A stretch of DNA of 64,000 nt from positions 211,964-275,963 of the forward strand of contig NZ_JAUSRO010000008.1 in NCBI RefSeq assembly GCF_030811835.1, in the 5' to 3' direction. The position numbers and the translations under genes are program-made. Below the pieces are notes generated by a model. That model saw nothing but the letters and a program-made list of their open reading frames with translations. It ran no database searches and was not told the origin of the DNA. Origin of the DNA: Variovorax ginsengisoli (lineage in GTDB: Bacteria > Pseudomonadota > Gammaproteobacteria > Burkholderiales > Burkholderiaceae_C). Shown here in pieces: positions 35,826 to 45,524 of this stretch. Numbering within the stretch: position 1 is the stretch's first letter; every line of letters begins with the position of its first letter.

Positions 35826-38747
35826 ATGCAAACTGCACTGAACACCCCGTCGTCCGCCCGTGCCGCCACCGCGCAGCCCGGCGGCGCCGAGCCTCGCGAC
35901 ACCGCCGGCATGCCCGACAGCAACACGCTGGCGCACTACCAGATCCTGCGCCGCAACGGCGCGGTCGTCCCTTTCGAGCCCCAGAAGATCGCCATCGCGA
36001 TGATGAAGGCCTTCCTGGCGGTGCACGGCACCCAGGGCGCGGCGTCGGCCAGCGTGCGTGAAACGGTCGACACGCTGACCCAGGCGGTGGTGCGCGCGAT
36101 GATGCGTTCGCGTCCAGGCGGCGGGACCTTCCACATCGAAGACGTGCAGGACCAGGTCGAGCTCGGCCTGATGCGCGGCGGCCACCACGAAGTCGCACGC
36201 GCCTACGTGCTCTACCGCGAGCGCCGCATGCAGGAACGCGCCAAGAAGGGCGAACAGGTCGTGCCCGCAGCGCCGCAGCTGCACGTGCTCGACGGCGGCC
36301 AGCGCGTGGCGCTCGACGTGGCCGAACTCAAGGGCCTGATCGAATCGGCCTGCTCGGGCCTGGGCGACGGCGTCACCGCTGCGCCGATCGAAGCCGAGAC
36401 GATGCGCAACCTGTACGACGGCGTGCCGCTCGACGAGGTCTACAAGGCCTCGATCCTGGCGGCCCGCACGCTCATCGAAAAGGACCCCGACTACACCTTC
36501 GCGACCGCACGCCTGCTGCTGCACACGATCTTCAAGGAAATCGTCGGCCGTGAAGTGATGCCCGTGGAGCGCTCGCAGGCCTATGTCGACTACTTCCCGC
36601 AATTCATCCAGAAGGGCGTGGACAACGAGCTGCTCGATGCGCAACTGCTCACCTTCGACCTGGCCCGCCTGGGCGCAGCGCTCAAGGCCGAACGCGACCT
36701 GCAGTTCGACTACCTCGGCCTGCAGACGCTGTACGACCGCTACTTCCTGCACGTGCGCAAGACCCGTATCGAACTGCCGCAGGCCTTCTTCATGCGCGTG
36801 GCCATGGGCCTGTCGCTGCAGGAAAAAGACCGCGAGGCACGTGCCATCGAGTTCTACGAAGTGCTGTCGTCCTTCGACTTCATGTCGAGCACGCCCACGC
36901 TGTTCAACGCCGGCACGCTGCGCTCGCAACTCTCCAGCTGCTACCTGACCACGGTCCCCGACGACCTGGGTGGCATCTACGAATCGATCAAGGAGAACGC
37001 GCTGCTGTCGAAGTTCGCCGGCGGCCTGGGCAACGACTGGACGCGCGTGCGCTCGCTGGGCAGCCACATCAAGGGCACCAACGGCGAATCGCAGGGCGTC
37101 GTGCCCTTCCTGAAGGTGGTCAACGACACGGCCGTGGCCGTGAACCAGGGCGGCAAGCGCAAGGGCGCGGTCTGCACGTACCTGGAAACGTGGCACCTCG
37201 ACATCGAGGAGTTCCTGGAACTGCGCAAGAACACCGGCGACGACCGCCGCCGCACGCACGACATGAACACCGCCAACTGGATCCCCGACCTGTTCATGCG
37301 CCGCGTGATGGAAAAGGGCAACTGGACGCTGTTCTCGCCCAACGACGTGCCCGAACTGCACGACCTCTTCGGCGCCGAGTTCGAGCGCGCCTACGTGGCA
37401 TACGAAGCCAAGGCCGCACGCGGCGAGATCAAGCCTTCGCGTTCGCTGCCCGCCAGCGACCTGTGGCGCAAGATGCTCACGATGCTGTTCGAAACCGGCC
37501 ACCCATGGATCACGTTCAAGGACGCCTGCAACGTGCGCTCGCCGCAGCAGCACGCTGGCGTCGTGCATTCGTCGAACCTGTGCACCGAGATCACGCTCAA
37601 CACCAGCGACACCGAAACCGCGGTCTGCAACCTCGGCTCGGTCAACCTGCTGCAGCATCTGAAGGACGGCCAGGTCGACAAGGAAAAGCTCAAGAAGACG
37701 ATCTCGACGGCGATGCGCATGCTCGACAACGTGATCGACATCAACTACTACGCGGTCGAGAAGGCACGCACTTCCAACCTGCGCCACCGTCCGGTCGGCC
37801 TGGGCCTGATGGGCTTTCAGGACGCGCTGTACGAGCTGCGCATTCCGTATGCGTCGCAGGAAGCCGTGGAGTTTGCCGACCGCTCGATGGAAGCGATCTG
37901 CTACTACGCCTACTGGGCATCGACCGACCTCGCCCGTGAGCGCGGCCAGTACTCCAGCTACAAGGGCTCGCTGTGGGACCAGGGCATCCTGCCGATCGAC
38001 ACGCTGGACATGCTTGAGAAGGCACGCGGCGGTTATGTCGAGGTCGACCGTTCGGTCACGCTCGACTGGGACGCGCTGCGCAGCAAGATCAAGACCGACG
38101 GCATGCGCAATTCGAACTGCGTGGCCATCGCACCGACGGCCACCATTTCGAACATCATCGGCGTCGATGCCTCGATCGAGCCGTGCTTTGGCAACCTGTC
38201 GGTCAAGTCGAACCTGTCGGGCGAGTTCACGGTGATCAACCACTACCTGGTGCGCGACCTCAAGCGCCTGGGCCTGTGGGACGACGTGATGGTCATGGAC
38301 CTGAAGCACTTCGACGGCTCGCTGCGTCCGATCGACCGCGTGCCGCAGGACATCAAGGCGCTCTACGGCACGGCATTCGAAGTCGAGACCCGCTGGCTGG
38401 TCGAGGCCGCCGCGCGTCGCCAGAAGTGGATCGACCAGGCGCAGTCGCTGAACATCTACATGGCCGGCGCATCGGGCAAGAAGCTCGACGACACCTACAA
38501 GCTCGCATGGCTGCGCGGCCTGAAGACGACCTACTACCTGCGCACGCAGAGTGCGACGCATGCCGAGAAGTCGACGGTGCAATCGGGCCGACTGAATGCA
38601 GTCTCGTCGGGCGGCGAGGCACCCGCATCGCAGATGAGCGCACTCGATGCCGCGGCCGCCGCTGCCAAGGCACAGATGAGCAACATCCCGGCCACCGACA
38701 TCGCCTTCTGCGGTGTGGACGATCCGACCTGCGAAGCCTGCCAGTGA
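35826..38747 (+). CDS. nrdA: Ribonucleoside-diphosphate reductase, class I, alpha subunit
   Basis: The catalytic subunit that reduces ribonucleotides to deoxyribonucleotides. 973 residues: an N-terminal ATP-cone ('RRNGAVVPFEPQKIAIAMMKAFL') and the ten-stranded barrel with 'SSCYLTTVPDD' (redox Cys), 'NLCTEITLNTSDTETAVCNLGSVNL' (active-site Asn, Cys, Glu and second redox Cys), 'YYLRTQSAT' and a C-terminal Cys pair 'CEAC'. The ATG at 35826 follows GAGG at a good distance and was preferred to 35787. It is followed by nrdB after 150 bp. Confidence 0.96.
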   Translation: MQTALNTPSSARAATAQPGGAEPRDTAGMPDSNTLAHYQILRRNGAVVPFEPQKIAIAMMKAFLAVHGTQGAASASVRETVDTLTQAVVRAMMRSRPGGGTFHIEDVQDQVELGLMRGGHHEVARAYVLYRERRMQERAKKGEQVVPAAPQLHVLDGGQRVALDVAELKGLIESACSGLGDGVTAAPIEAETMRNLYDGVPLDEVYKASILAARTLIEKDPDYTFATARLLLHTIFKEIVGREVMPVERSQAYVDYFPQFIQKGVDNELLDAQLLTFDLARLGAALKAERDLQFDYLGLQTLYDRYFLHVRKTRIELPQAFFMRVAMGLSLQEKDREARAIEFYEVLSSFDFMSSTPTLFNAGTLRSQLSSCYLTTVPDDLGGIYESIKENALLSKFAGGLGNDWTRVRSLGSHIKGTNGESQGVVPFLKVVNDTAVAVNQGGKRKGAVCTYLETWHLDIEEFLELRKNTGDDRRRTHDMNTANWIPDLFMRRVMEKGNWTLFSPNDVPELHDLFGAEFERAYVAYEAKAARGEIKPSRSLPASDLWRKMLTMLFETGHPWITFKDACNVRSPQQHAGVVHSSNLCTEITLNTSDTETAVCNLGSVNLLQHLKDGQVDKEKLKKTISTAMRMLDNVIDINYYAVEKARTSNLRHRPVGLGLMGFQDALYELRIPYASQEAVEFADRSMEAICYYAYWASTDLARERGQYSSYKGSLWDQGILPIDTLDMLEKARGGYVEVDRSVTLDWDALRSKIKTDGMRNSNCVAIAPTATISNIIGVDASIEPCFGNLSVKSNLSGEFTVINHYLVRDLKRLGLWDDVMVMDLKHFDGSLRPIDRVPQDIKALYGTAFEVETRWLVEAAARRQKWIDQAQSLNIYMAGASGKKLDDTYKLAWLRGLKTTYYLRTQSATHAEKSTVQSGRLNAVSSGGEAPASQMSALDAAAAAAKAQMSNIPATDIAFCGVDDPTCEACQ

Positions 38748-38796
38748 TGCAGGCCTGAAGCGAGTGTGATTCGCGGCATCGCCTGACACGATGCGA

Positions 38797-38808
38797 TGTT
38801 CGCGAACA
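38797..38808. promoter_or_regulatory. 12-bp palindrome between nrdA and nrdB
   Basis: TGTTCGCGAACA is a perfect palindrome in the 150-bp nrdA-nrdB gap, about 90 bp before the nrdB start, followed by an AT-rich stretch (TAAGCACGAGATAATT) that could hold a promoter. It may bind a regulator giving nrdB separate control. It has no match to the NrdR box. Confidence 0.3.
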
Positions 38809-38897
38809 ACATAAGCACGAGATAATTCGAGCGCGATGAAGAGCCGCACTTTGCAACTCACATCGTTGCTCACATAATTTGAGCATTGGATTTTTCT

Positions 38898-40082
38898 ATG
38901 TTGACCTGGGACGAAGAAGTCAAGCCATCCTTGCCGCAAGGATCGCCACAACCATCACAAAACGGTGCGCAGAATGCGCGCCCGGTGGACGTGCCGACTT
39001 CGCCAAGCGCAGCCCCTGCGCACGCATCCACGCCCGCCACTGCGCCCGTTCAGGCCGCCGTCGCACACCGCGTGAAGGCCTCGGACAAACGCATCATCAA
39101 CGGCCAGACCGACGTCAATCAGCTGGTGCCGTTCAAGTACAAGTGGGCCTGGGAAAAATACCTCGCCACCTGCGCCAACCACTGGATGCCGCAGGAAGTG
39201 AACATGACGCGCGACATCGCGTTGTGGAAGGACCCGAACGGCCTGACCGAAGACGAGCGCCGCATCGTCAAGCGCAACCTCGGCTTCTTCGTGACCGCCG
39301 ATTCGCTGGCTGCCAACAACATCGTGCTGGGCACGTACCGCCACATCACGGCACCCGAGTGCCGCCAGTTCCTGCTGCGCCAAGCCTTCGAGGAAGCGAT
39401 CCACACGCACGCCTACCAGTACATCGTCGAGTCGCTCGGCCTGGACGAGAGCGAGATCTTCAACGCGTACAACGAAGTCAAGTCGATCCGCGACAAGGAC
39501 CAGTTCCTGATCCCGTTCATCGACGCGATCAGCGACCCCAACTTCAAGACCGGCACGCACGAAACCGACCAGACACTGCTCAAGTCGCTGATCGTTTTCG
39601 CCTGCCTGATGGAAGGCCTGTTCTTCTACGTCGGCTTCACGCAGATCCTCGCATTGGGCCGCCAGAACAAGATGACCGGCGCTGCAGAGCAGTACCAGTA
39701 CATCCTGCGCGACGAGTCGATGCACTGCAACTTCGGCATCGACCTGATCAACCAGCTCAAGCTCGAGAACCCGAACCTCTGGACAAACGAATTCAAGGCC
39801 GAGATCAAGGCGCTGTTCATGAAGGCGGTCGAGCTCGAATACCAATACGCCGAAGACACCATGCCACGTGGCGTGCTCGGCATGAACGCCTCCATGTTCA
39901 AGGGCTACCTGCGCTACATCGCCAACCGGCGCGCGCAGCAGATCGGCCTGGAAACGCTGTTCCCGAACGAAGAGAACCCGTTTCCGTGGATGAGCGAAAT
40001 GATTGACCTGAAGAAAGAGCGCAATTTCTTCGAAACACGCGTGATCGAGTATCAATCGGGCGGTGCGCTCTCCTGGGATTAG
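38898..40082 (+). CDS. nrdB: Ribonucleoside-diphosphate reductase, class I, beta subunit
   Basis: The diiron/tyrosyl-radical subunit, 394 residues from ATG 38898 (an in-frame TTG twelve bases earlier is possible). Iron-ligand helices are visible as '[15 protein letters not shown]' and 'DESMHCNFG', and '[24 protein letters not shown]' ends the fold. About 70 N-terminal residues rich in Pro, Ala and Ser are a non-catalytic extension. It pairs with the NrdA encoded upstream. Confidence 0.95.
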   Translation: MLTWDEEVKPSLPQGSPQPSQNGAQNARPVDVPTSPSAAPAHASTPATAPVQAAVAHRVKASDKRIINGQTDVNQLVPFKYKWAWEKYLATCANHWMPQEVNMTRDIALWKDPNGLTEDERRIVKRNLGFFVTADSLAANNIVLGTYRHITAPECRQFLLRQAFEEAIHTHAYQYIVESLGLDESEIFNAYNEVKSIRDKDQFLIPFIDAISDPNFKTGTHETDQTLLKSLIVFACLMEGLFFYVGFTQILALGRQNKMTGAAEQYQYILRDESMHCNFGIDLINQLKLENPNLWTNEFKAEIKALFMKAVELEYQYAEDTMPRGVLGMNASMFKGYLRYIANRRAQQIGLETLFPNEENPFPWMSEMIDLKKERNFFETRVIEYQSGGALSWD

Positions 40083-40102
40083 TCTTTTACGCACGACAAT
40101 CG

Positions 40103-40249
40103 ATGCATTCAGAATTGCCCTCACCAGCGACCGCGTCTGAGAACGTGGCGGTGGTGCGGGCGCAGGTGTTCATGGTGCTGGAGCTTGAAATCCAACGCCA
40201 TGAATCGCTCCACGTTCACAAGCGGGCATGGAGCGCTTCAAAAGGTTGA
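40103..40249 (+). CDS. Possible small ORF between nrdB and the H1-like gene
   Basis: A 48-codon open frame starting 20 bp after nrdB. It lacks a good ribosome-binding site and I recognise no family; the residue mix (many Val, Glu and His) is plausible for a real peptide but the frame is short enough to be chance. It ends 28 bp before the H1-like gene. Confidence 0.2.
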   Translation: MHSELPSPATASENVAVVRAQVFMVLELEIQRHESLHVHKRAWSASKG

Positions 40250-40277
40250 TTTTTCAACTTGATCAAGGAGAATGAAA

Positions 40278-40841
40278 ATGGCAACTGCAAAGAAAGCATC
40301 GGCGAAGAAAGTCGCTGCAAAGAAGCCGGTGACGGCCAAGAAGGTTGAAGCGAAGAAGGCACCTGTGAAGGCTGCCACCAAGAAGGTCGCTGCAAAGAAG
40401 CCGGTCGCCGCCAAGAAGGCCGTCGCGACCAAGAAGACCGCCGTGAAGGCAGCAACCAAGAAGGTCGTCGCGAAGGCCGCAGCGCCCAAGGCAGCAGCCA
40501 AGCCAGTGACCGCCAAGGCGCCAGCGAAGAAGGTTGCGGCCAAGAAAGTTGCAGCGAAGAAGGTAGCAGCCAAGAAGGTCGCCACCAAGGTCGCAGCCAA
40601 GAAGGCCCCGGCGAAGAAAGCCGTTGCCGTCAAGGCACCTGCGAAGAAGGCTCCGGCAAAGAAGGTAGCGGCCAAGAAGGTCGCCACCAAGGCTGCCGCC
40701 AAGCCCGCGTCGAAGCCTGCTGCCAAGAAGGCCGCAAAGCCTGCCGCCAAGGCGCCCGTCGCCCCTGCCCCTGCGCCTGCTGCACAAACGACGCTGAACC
40801 CGCAGGCTGCCTGGCCGTTCCCGACCGCCAGCAAGCCCTGA
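40278..40841 (+). CDS. Histone H1-like lysine/alanine-rich DNA-binding protein
   Basis: A 187-residue protein made almost wholly of Lys, Ala, Val, Pro and Thr, in imperfect repeats of the type AAKKVAAKK and PAKKA, as in bacterial H1 homologues (HctB, AlgP, BpH1). Such proteins are unstructured and bind or compact DNA. The C-terminus is different (Pro/Ala then 'NPQAAWPFPT'). ATG 40278 is chosen over 40272 because AAGGAG ends eight bases before it. It is followed by a strong terminator. Repeat number is likely to vary between strains. Confidence 0.88.
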   Translation: MATAKKASAKKVAAKKPVTAKKVEAKKAPVKAATKKVAAKKPVAAKKAVATKKTAVKAATKKVVAKAAAPKAAAKPVTAKAPAKKVAAKKVAAKKVAAKKVATKVAAKKAPAKKAVAVKAPAKKAPAKKVAAKKVATKAAAKPASKPAAKKAAKPAAKAPVAPAPAPAAQTTLNPQAAWPFPTASKP

Positions 40842-40864
40842 GTCGCTCTGCGCCCCTGAAGGCG

Positions 40865-40899
40865 AAAAGCCCGGTACCTCACGGTGCCGGGCTTTTTTT
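40865..40899. terminator. Bidirectional intrinsic terminator
   Basis: A 14-bp stem (left arm from 40865, right arm to 40896, one T-G wobble, loop TCAC) followed by a run of seven T on the plus strand and preceded by four A, so it also gives a short U-run on the minus strand. It ends the H1-like gene and the convergent PfkB gene. Confidence 0.9.
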
Positions 40900-40929
40900 A
40901 TGCCGCCGGTCAGGGCGGCATGGGGCACC

Positions 40930-41832
40930 TCAAAGCCCGAGCGCCTCGCGGTCGACCTGGTAGTTCTGCGGACCGCGAACGGCGATCTTGAGCGCGCCGA
41001 TCCGGTTGCCCAGCGCCGCACAATCCACCAGCGACCAGCCCTTCTCCAGACCGAACAGCAGCGCGCCGCGCCAGGCGTCGCCGCACCCGGTCGGATCGAC
41101 GATCCCGGTGGGAACGACCGCCGGTACCACGGTGCATTCACCCTTCACCCAGACCTCGCAGCCTTGCGCCCCCAACGTCACCACCAGTCCCTGCACGCGG
41201 CGCGAAATCTCTGCGCTGCTCCAGCCCGTGCGGTCGCTGAGCATCCTGGCCTCGTAGTCGTTGACGGTGACCCAGTCCGACTGCTCGATGAAGCGCGTGA
41301 GTTCGTCGCCGTTGAACATCGGCAGGCCTTGGCCTGGATCGAACACGAATGGAATACCGGCCACTTTGAATTGCGCGGCATGCTCGAGCATGGCATCCCG
41401 CCCGTCCGGCGAGATGATGCCCAGTCGGATATCCGGACGTGCCTCGATCTTCGTCAGGTGTGCCTGCTGCATCGCACCGGGATGAAAAGCCGTGATCTGG
41501 TTATTGGCGAGGTCGGTGGTGATGAAGCACTGCGCGGTGTAGGTGTCGCTGAGCTCACGCACGAACTCCGTGCCGATGCCGAGTTCGCGCAGGCGTGCAA
41601 CGTAGTCCGCGCCGTCATTGCCGACGGTGGCCATCGGCAACGCCTGGCCGCCCAGCGCGTTGAGGCTGTAGGCGATGTTGCCCGCACAGCCGCCGAAGTC
41701 GCGGCGCATCTCCGGCACCAGGAAGGACACATTGAGAATGTGCAACTGGTCCGGGAGGATCTGGTCGGCGAAGCGCCCACCGAAGGTCATGATCGTGTCG
41801 AACGCGAGGGAACCGCAAATCACTGCTGCCAT
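40930..41832 (-). CDS. PfkB-family carbohydrate/nucleoside kinase
   Basis: A 300-residue ribokinase-fold enzyme with both PfkB signatures: 'DFGGCAGNIAYSLNALGG' near the N-terminus and 'DPTGCGDAWRGALL' near the C-terminus, where the Asp in GCGD is the catalytic base. The substrate is unclear; adenosine or a sugar are the usual options. It is the last gene of the minus-strand run that starts at accB, 51 bp after the zinc-ribbon gene, and may be co-transcribed. Confidence 0.87.
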   Translation of the reverse strand: MAAVICGSLAFDTIMTFGGRFADQILPDQLHILNVSFLVPEMRRDFGGCAGNIAYSLNALGGQALPMATVGNDGADYVARLRELGIGTEFVRELSDTYTAQCFITTDLANNQITAFHPGAMQQAHLTKIEARPDIRLGIISPDGRDAMLEHAAQFKVAGIPFVFDPGQGLPMFNGDELTRFIEQSDWVTVNDYEARMLSDRTGWSSAEISRRVQGLVVTLGAQGCEVWVKGECTVVPAVVPTGIVDPTGCGDAWRGALLFGLEKGWSLVDCAALGNRIGALKIAVRGPQNYQVDREALGL

Positions 41833-41883
41833 GGGATGAACCGTTGAAGGAGAAAGGAATAGAACAGGCGTCGGTGCAGGCGC

Positions 41884-42561
41884 TCAGGCGCCGCATCCCA
41901 CCCACGAACAGAGCGTGTCGCGCCAACGCAGGGCCAGCAGCGCAGCAAACACCAGCACGGCCAGACCGATGACGAAGGCGATGCGCCGCGCACGGCGGGG
42001 TACTGCCGCGGGCGGGGGAGTGACCGTGGTGGCACCCAGGCGCTCCCGGGCGCTGCGCGCCACCGCGGCAGCGTCGACCTGGGCGCGATGCGCTGGGCCA
42101 TCGGAAGGCAGGTGTATGTCGGCTTGACGCAGCACGGCCACGGGCGGGGTGATCAGCGCCTCGGTCGCCATCTCGGCCGCTGGCGCCTGAGGAACGGGTG
42201 GCACAGGAAAAGGCAGCGGTGGCGGTGGCGGCGCAGCAACAGGGCTGGACGCAAACGTTGCTGCGACCGTCGGCGGCGCCGTCCCGACACCCAGATCCAG
42301 CGATGGGAGGTTGCGCAGCGCCTCGGCAGGCGCGGGCCCCGTCCAGGGCGCGTCGTCTTCTTCGTCGTCGTGCAACCCAGCGGGTGCAGTGGGCGCATCG
42401 GGGATGGCGGCTGCAGGTCCTGCAGGCAGCATTGCCGTGTCGGTCGTGTCGAACACCCGGCTGCAGCGACCGCAACGCACCCAGCCGTCGGACGCACGCA
42501 ACTGCTCGGGCGCCACGCGAAAGGTGGTGCCGCAGGAGGGACAACAGGCAGTGGTGCTCAT
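41884..42561 (-). CDS. MJ0042-type zinc-ribbon membrane protein
   Basis: A 225-residue protein: an N-terminal zinc ribbon ('CCPSCGTTFRV...WVRCGRCSRVF', Cys-x2-Cys twice), a long Pro/Ala-rich linker and one membrane helix near the end ('RIAFVIGLAVLVFAALLAL'). Homologues in this position next to prmA and accC usually continue with a DUF3426 domain after the helix; here the frame stops 14 residues later, and other frames downstream do not restore that domain. It may be a naturally short form. No function is known. Confidence 0.72.
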   Translation of the reverse strand: MSTTACCPSCGTTFRVAPEQLRASDGWVRCGRCSRVFDTTDTAMLPAGPAAAIPDAPTAPAGLHDDEEDDAPWTGPAPAEALRNLPSLDLGVGTAPPTVAATFASSPVAAPPPPPLPFPVPPVPQAPAAEMATEALITPPVAVLRQADIHLPSDGPAHRAQVDAAAVARSARERLGATTVTPPPAAVPRRARRIAFVIGLAVLVFAALLALRWRDTLCSWVGCGA

Positions 42562-42604
42562 GCGCGCCGATTGTAGGTCGGGGCTGCGGTGCCCCTCCCC
42601 TGGC

Positions 42605-43489
42605 TCACAGGCGCGCCGTCATCAGGATCCAGCCGTCCTCGCTGTCGCTCACTTCGAGGTTGGCGTAGGGCGCGTAGGCGAGCTTGAGTTCGTCGGCCTG
42701 GCGCTCCAGGATGCCGGCCAGCACCAGCGATCCGCCTGCTGCCACGCGCTCGCACAGCAGCGGTGCGAGCACCTTGAGGGGCGTCGCCAGGATGTTGGCC
42801 AGCACCGTGTCGTAGTGCCCTTGCACGGCGTCGGGCAAGCCCGCACGAAGCTGCACACGGTTGGCCTCGGCGTTCAGGCGAGTGGATTGCACCGCGGCTT
42901 CGTCGATATCGACCGCGTCGATGTCGAGCCCGCCGAACTTCGCCGCGCCGATGGCAAGGATGCCCGAACCGCAACCGTAGTCGAGCACGCGGCCGAGCGC
43001 GGCGCGCTGGCGCGTGGCGATCCAGCGCAGGCACATGCGGGTGGTCGGGTGGGTGCCGGTGCCGAAAGCCAGGCCCGGGTCGAGCCGGATGACTTCCCGC
43101 GCCTGGGCAGGCGGCTCGTGCCAGGTCGGCACGATCCAGAATTCAGGCGTGATCTCCACCGGTGCGAACTGCGACTGCGTCAGGCGCACCCAGTCCTGCT
43201 CGGGAACGTCGGCCACGCCAAGCAACTGGCAACCGTCGAAGAAGTCCTGTGCGTGGAGCACCTGAGCCGCCTCGCGCGCAAGCACCTCGGTCTGGAACAG
43301 CGCGATCACGCGCGACCGCTGCCAGCCCTCCTTGGGCGGCGGCATGCCGGGCTCGCCGAACAGCGCCTGCTCGGCATCGGTCTGCGCGTCGGCGTCCTCG
43401 ACCGACACGCTCAGCGCGTCGAGCGCGTCGAGCGCGTCGCTGACGGTCTCGACCCGGTCTTCCGGCGCCATCAGACGAAGTTCAAACAT
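42605..43489 (-). CDS. prmA: Ribosomal protein L11 methyltransferase
   Basis: A SAM-dependent enzyme that trimethylates L11 at several positions. 294 residues with the N-terminal L11-recognition domain and a Rossmann methyltransferase domain: 'LAFGTGTHPTTRMCL', 'LDYGCGSGILAIGAAKFG' (SAM-binding) and 'VLANILATPL' (the NPPF-like NILA motif). It follows accC in the standard betaproteobacterial order, with a repeat-like sequence filling the gap. Confidence 0.95.
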   Translation of the reverse strand: MFELRLMAPEDRVETVSDALDALDALSVSVEDADAQTDAEQALFGEPGMPPPKEGWQRSRVIALFQTEVLAREAAQVLHAQDFFDGCQLLGVADVPEQDWVRLTQSQFAPVEITPEFWIVPTWHEPPAQAREVIRLDPGLAFGTGTHPTTRMCLRWIATRQRAALGRVLDYGCGSGILAIGAAKFGGLDIDAVDIDEAAVQSTRLNAEANRVQLRAGLPDAVQGHYDTVLANILATPLKVLAPLLCERVAAGGSLVLAGILERQADELKLAYAPYANLEVSDSEDGWILMTARL

Positions 43490-43524
43490 GACAAATCCCT
43501 CTTCTCTTCACCAAGAACACCGAG

Positions 43525-43606
43525 GAACCGGCTCTGCCGGGCCTCCGGTGTTGCCCCCGGTAGGGGGAAGGCGCAGCGACACGAAGTGCGCGAAGCCTGG
43601 GGGCGA
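43525..43606. repeat. REP-like extragenic palindromic element
   Basis: Fills most of the 118-bp gap between accC and prmA. It has nested inverted repeats: CCCCC-GGTA-GGGGG at 43554-43567, GCGCA with TGCGC around 43571-43591, and an outer TTGCCCCC with GGGGGCGA (43551-43606). The layout, compact size and intergenic position resemble repetitive extragenic elements common in Comamonadaceae genomes. No second copy is in this window, so the repeat nature is inferred. Confidence 0.45.
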
Positions 43607-43607
43607 G

Positions 43608-44957
43608 TCACCGCTTATGCGCCGCCAGCCACTCTTCAAGGTAGTGGATGTTGGTCCCGCCGGCCATGAACTTGGCGTCGACCATCAGCTCGCGGTGCAG
43701 CGGGATGTTGGTCTGGATGCCTTCGATCACGGTCTCGTTCAAGGCGGTACGCATGCGCGCAAGTGCCTGGTCGCGGGTGTCGCCGTGCACGATGATCTTG
43801 CCGATCATCGAGTCGTAGTTCGGTGGCACGAAGTAGTTCGTGTAGACGTGCGAGTCGACGCGCACACCCGGGCCGCCCGGCGGATGCCACATCGTGATGC
43901 GGCCCGGCGACGGCGTGAACTTCCAGGCGTCTTCGGCGTTGATGCGGCATTCGATGGAATGCCCGCGCATCTCGATCTGGCGCTGCGTGAACGGCAGCTT
44001 CTCGCCGGCAGCCACCAGGATCTGCGTCTTGACGATATCGATGCCGGTGGTGAATTCCGTCACCGGATGCTCCACCTGCACGCGCGTGTTCATCTCGATG
44101 AAATAGAACTCGCCGTTTTCGTAGAGGAACTCGAAGGTACCGGCACCGCGGTAGCCGATCTTCTTGCAGGCCGCCACGCAACGCTCGCCGATCTTCTCGA
44201 TCAACTTCCGTGCGATGCCCGGTGCCGGCGATTCCTCGATGACCTTCTGGTGGCGTCGCTGCATCGAGCAATCACGTTCGCCCAGGTAGACGGCGTTCTT
44301 GTGCTTGTCCGCCAGGATCTGGATCTCGATGTGCCGCGGGTTCTGGAGATACTTCTCCATGTAGACGGCCGCATTGTTGAAGGCTGCGCCGGCTTCCGCC
44401 TTGGTCATCTGGATCGCGTTGATCAGCGCTGCCTCGGTGTGGACCACGCGCATGCCGCGCCCGCCACCGCCGCCGGCGGCCTTGATGATCACCGGGTAGC
44501 CGATGGCCCGCGCAATGCGCTTGTTGGTCGGCGCGTCATCCGACAGCTCGCCTTCGGAACCGGGGACGCAGGGCACACCCGCCTTGATCATCGCCTGCTT
44601 GGCCGACACCTTGTCGCCCATGATGCGGATCGACTCGGGCGTCGGGCCGATGAACTGGAAGCCGCTTTGCTCCACGCGCTCGGCAAAATTCGCGTTCTCG
44701 CTGAGAAAGCCGTAGCCGGGGTGGATCGCCTCGGCGTCGGTCACTTCGGCCGCCGAGATGATGGCCGGCATGCTCAGGTAGCTCAATGCCGAGGGTGCCG
44801 GGCCGATGCACACGGCTTCCTGTGCGAGCTTGACGTACTTTGCTTCGCGGTCCGCCTCGGAATAGACCATCACGGCCTTGATGCCGAGTTCGCTGCAGGC
44901 TCGCTGGATTCTTAAGGCAATCTCACCGCGGTTGGCGATCAGGATCTTCTTGAACAT
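43608..44957 (-). CDS. accC: Acetyl-CoA carboxylase, biotin carboxylase subunit
   Basis: Carboxylates the biotin of AccB using ATP and bicarbonate, the first half of malonyl-CoA synthesis. 449 residues with '[15 protein letters not shown]', the Gly-rich ATP loop '[14 protein letters not shown]', '[14 protein letters not shown]'-type residues ('[16 protein letters not shown]') and '[14 protein letters not shown]' with the catalytic Arg. ATG 44957 is used; a GTG two codons earlier overlaps the accB stop. It is translationally close to accB (2-bp gap). Confidence 0.97.
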   Translation of the reverse strand: MFKKILIANRGEIALRIQRACSELGIKAVMVYSEADREAKYVKLAQEAVCIGPAPSALSYLSMPAIISAAEVTDAEAIHPGYGFLSENANFAERVEQSGFQFIGPTPESIRIMGDKVSAKQAMIKAGVPCVPGSEGELSDDAPTNKRIARAIGYPVIIKAAGGGGGRGMRVVHTEAALINAIQMTKAEAGAAFNNAAVYMEKYLQNPRHIEIQILADKHKNAVYLGERDCSMQRRHQKVIEESPAPGIARKLIEKIGERCVAACKKIGYRGAGTFEFLYENGEFYFIEMNTRVQVEHPVTEFTTGIDIVKTQILVAAGEKLPFTQRQIEMRGHSIECRINAEDAWKFTPSPGRITMWHPPGGPGVRVDSHVYTNYFVPPNYDSMIGKIIVHGDTRDQALARMRTALNETVIEGIQTNIPLHRELMVDAKFMAGGTNIHYLEEWLAAHKR

Positions 44958-44959
44958 GG

Positions 44960-45409
<450 letters not shown>

Positions 45410-45524
45410 GGGACTCCATCACCGGACATCGCCGGCCATTAGGACATAACTCGCTTGAAAAGCGGCTTATTGAGACGTTCGCACGGCTACCGCCGCGTCG
45501 TGGGGGCGGATTCTACCCGTGAAC

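Noticed and set aside
35616..38951. A 1111-codon open frame on the minus strand opposite nrdA
   Set aside because: It is a high-GC antisense shadow of nrdA; the plus-strand frame encodes an unmistakable class I reductase, and the antisense product has no recognisable domain.
40278..40841. Tandem repeats that could be a CRISPR or satellite array
   Set aside because: The repeats follow codon periodicity and translate into a Lys/Ala-rich H1-like protein with a good ribosome-binding site; there are no fixed spacers.
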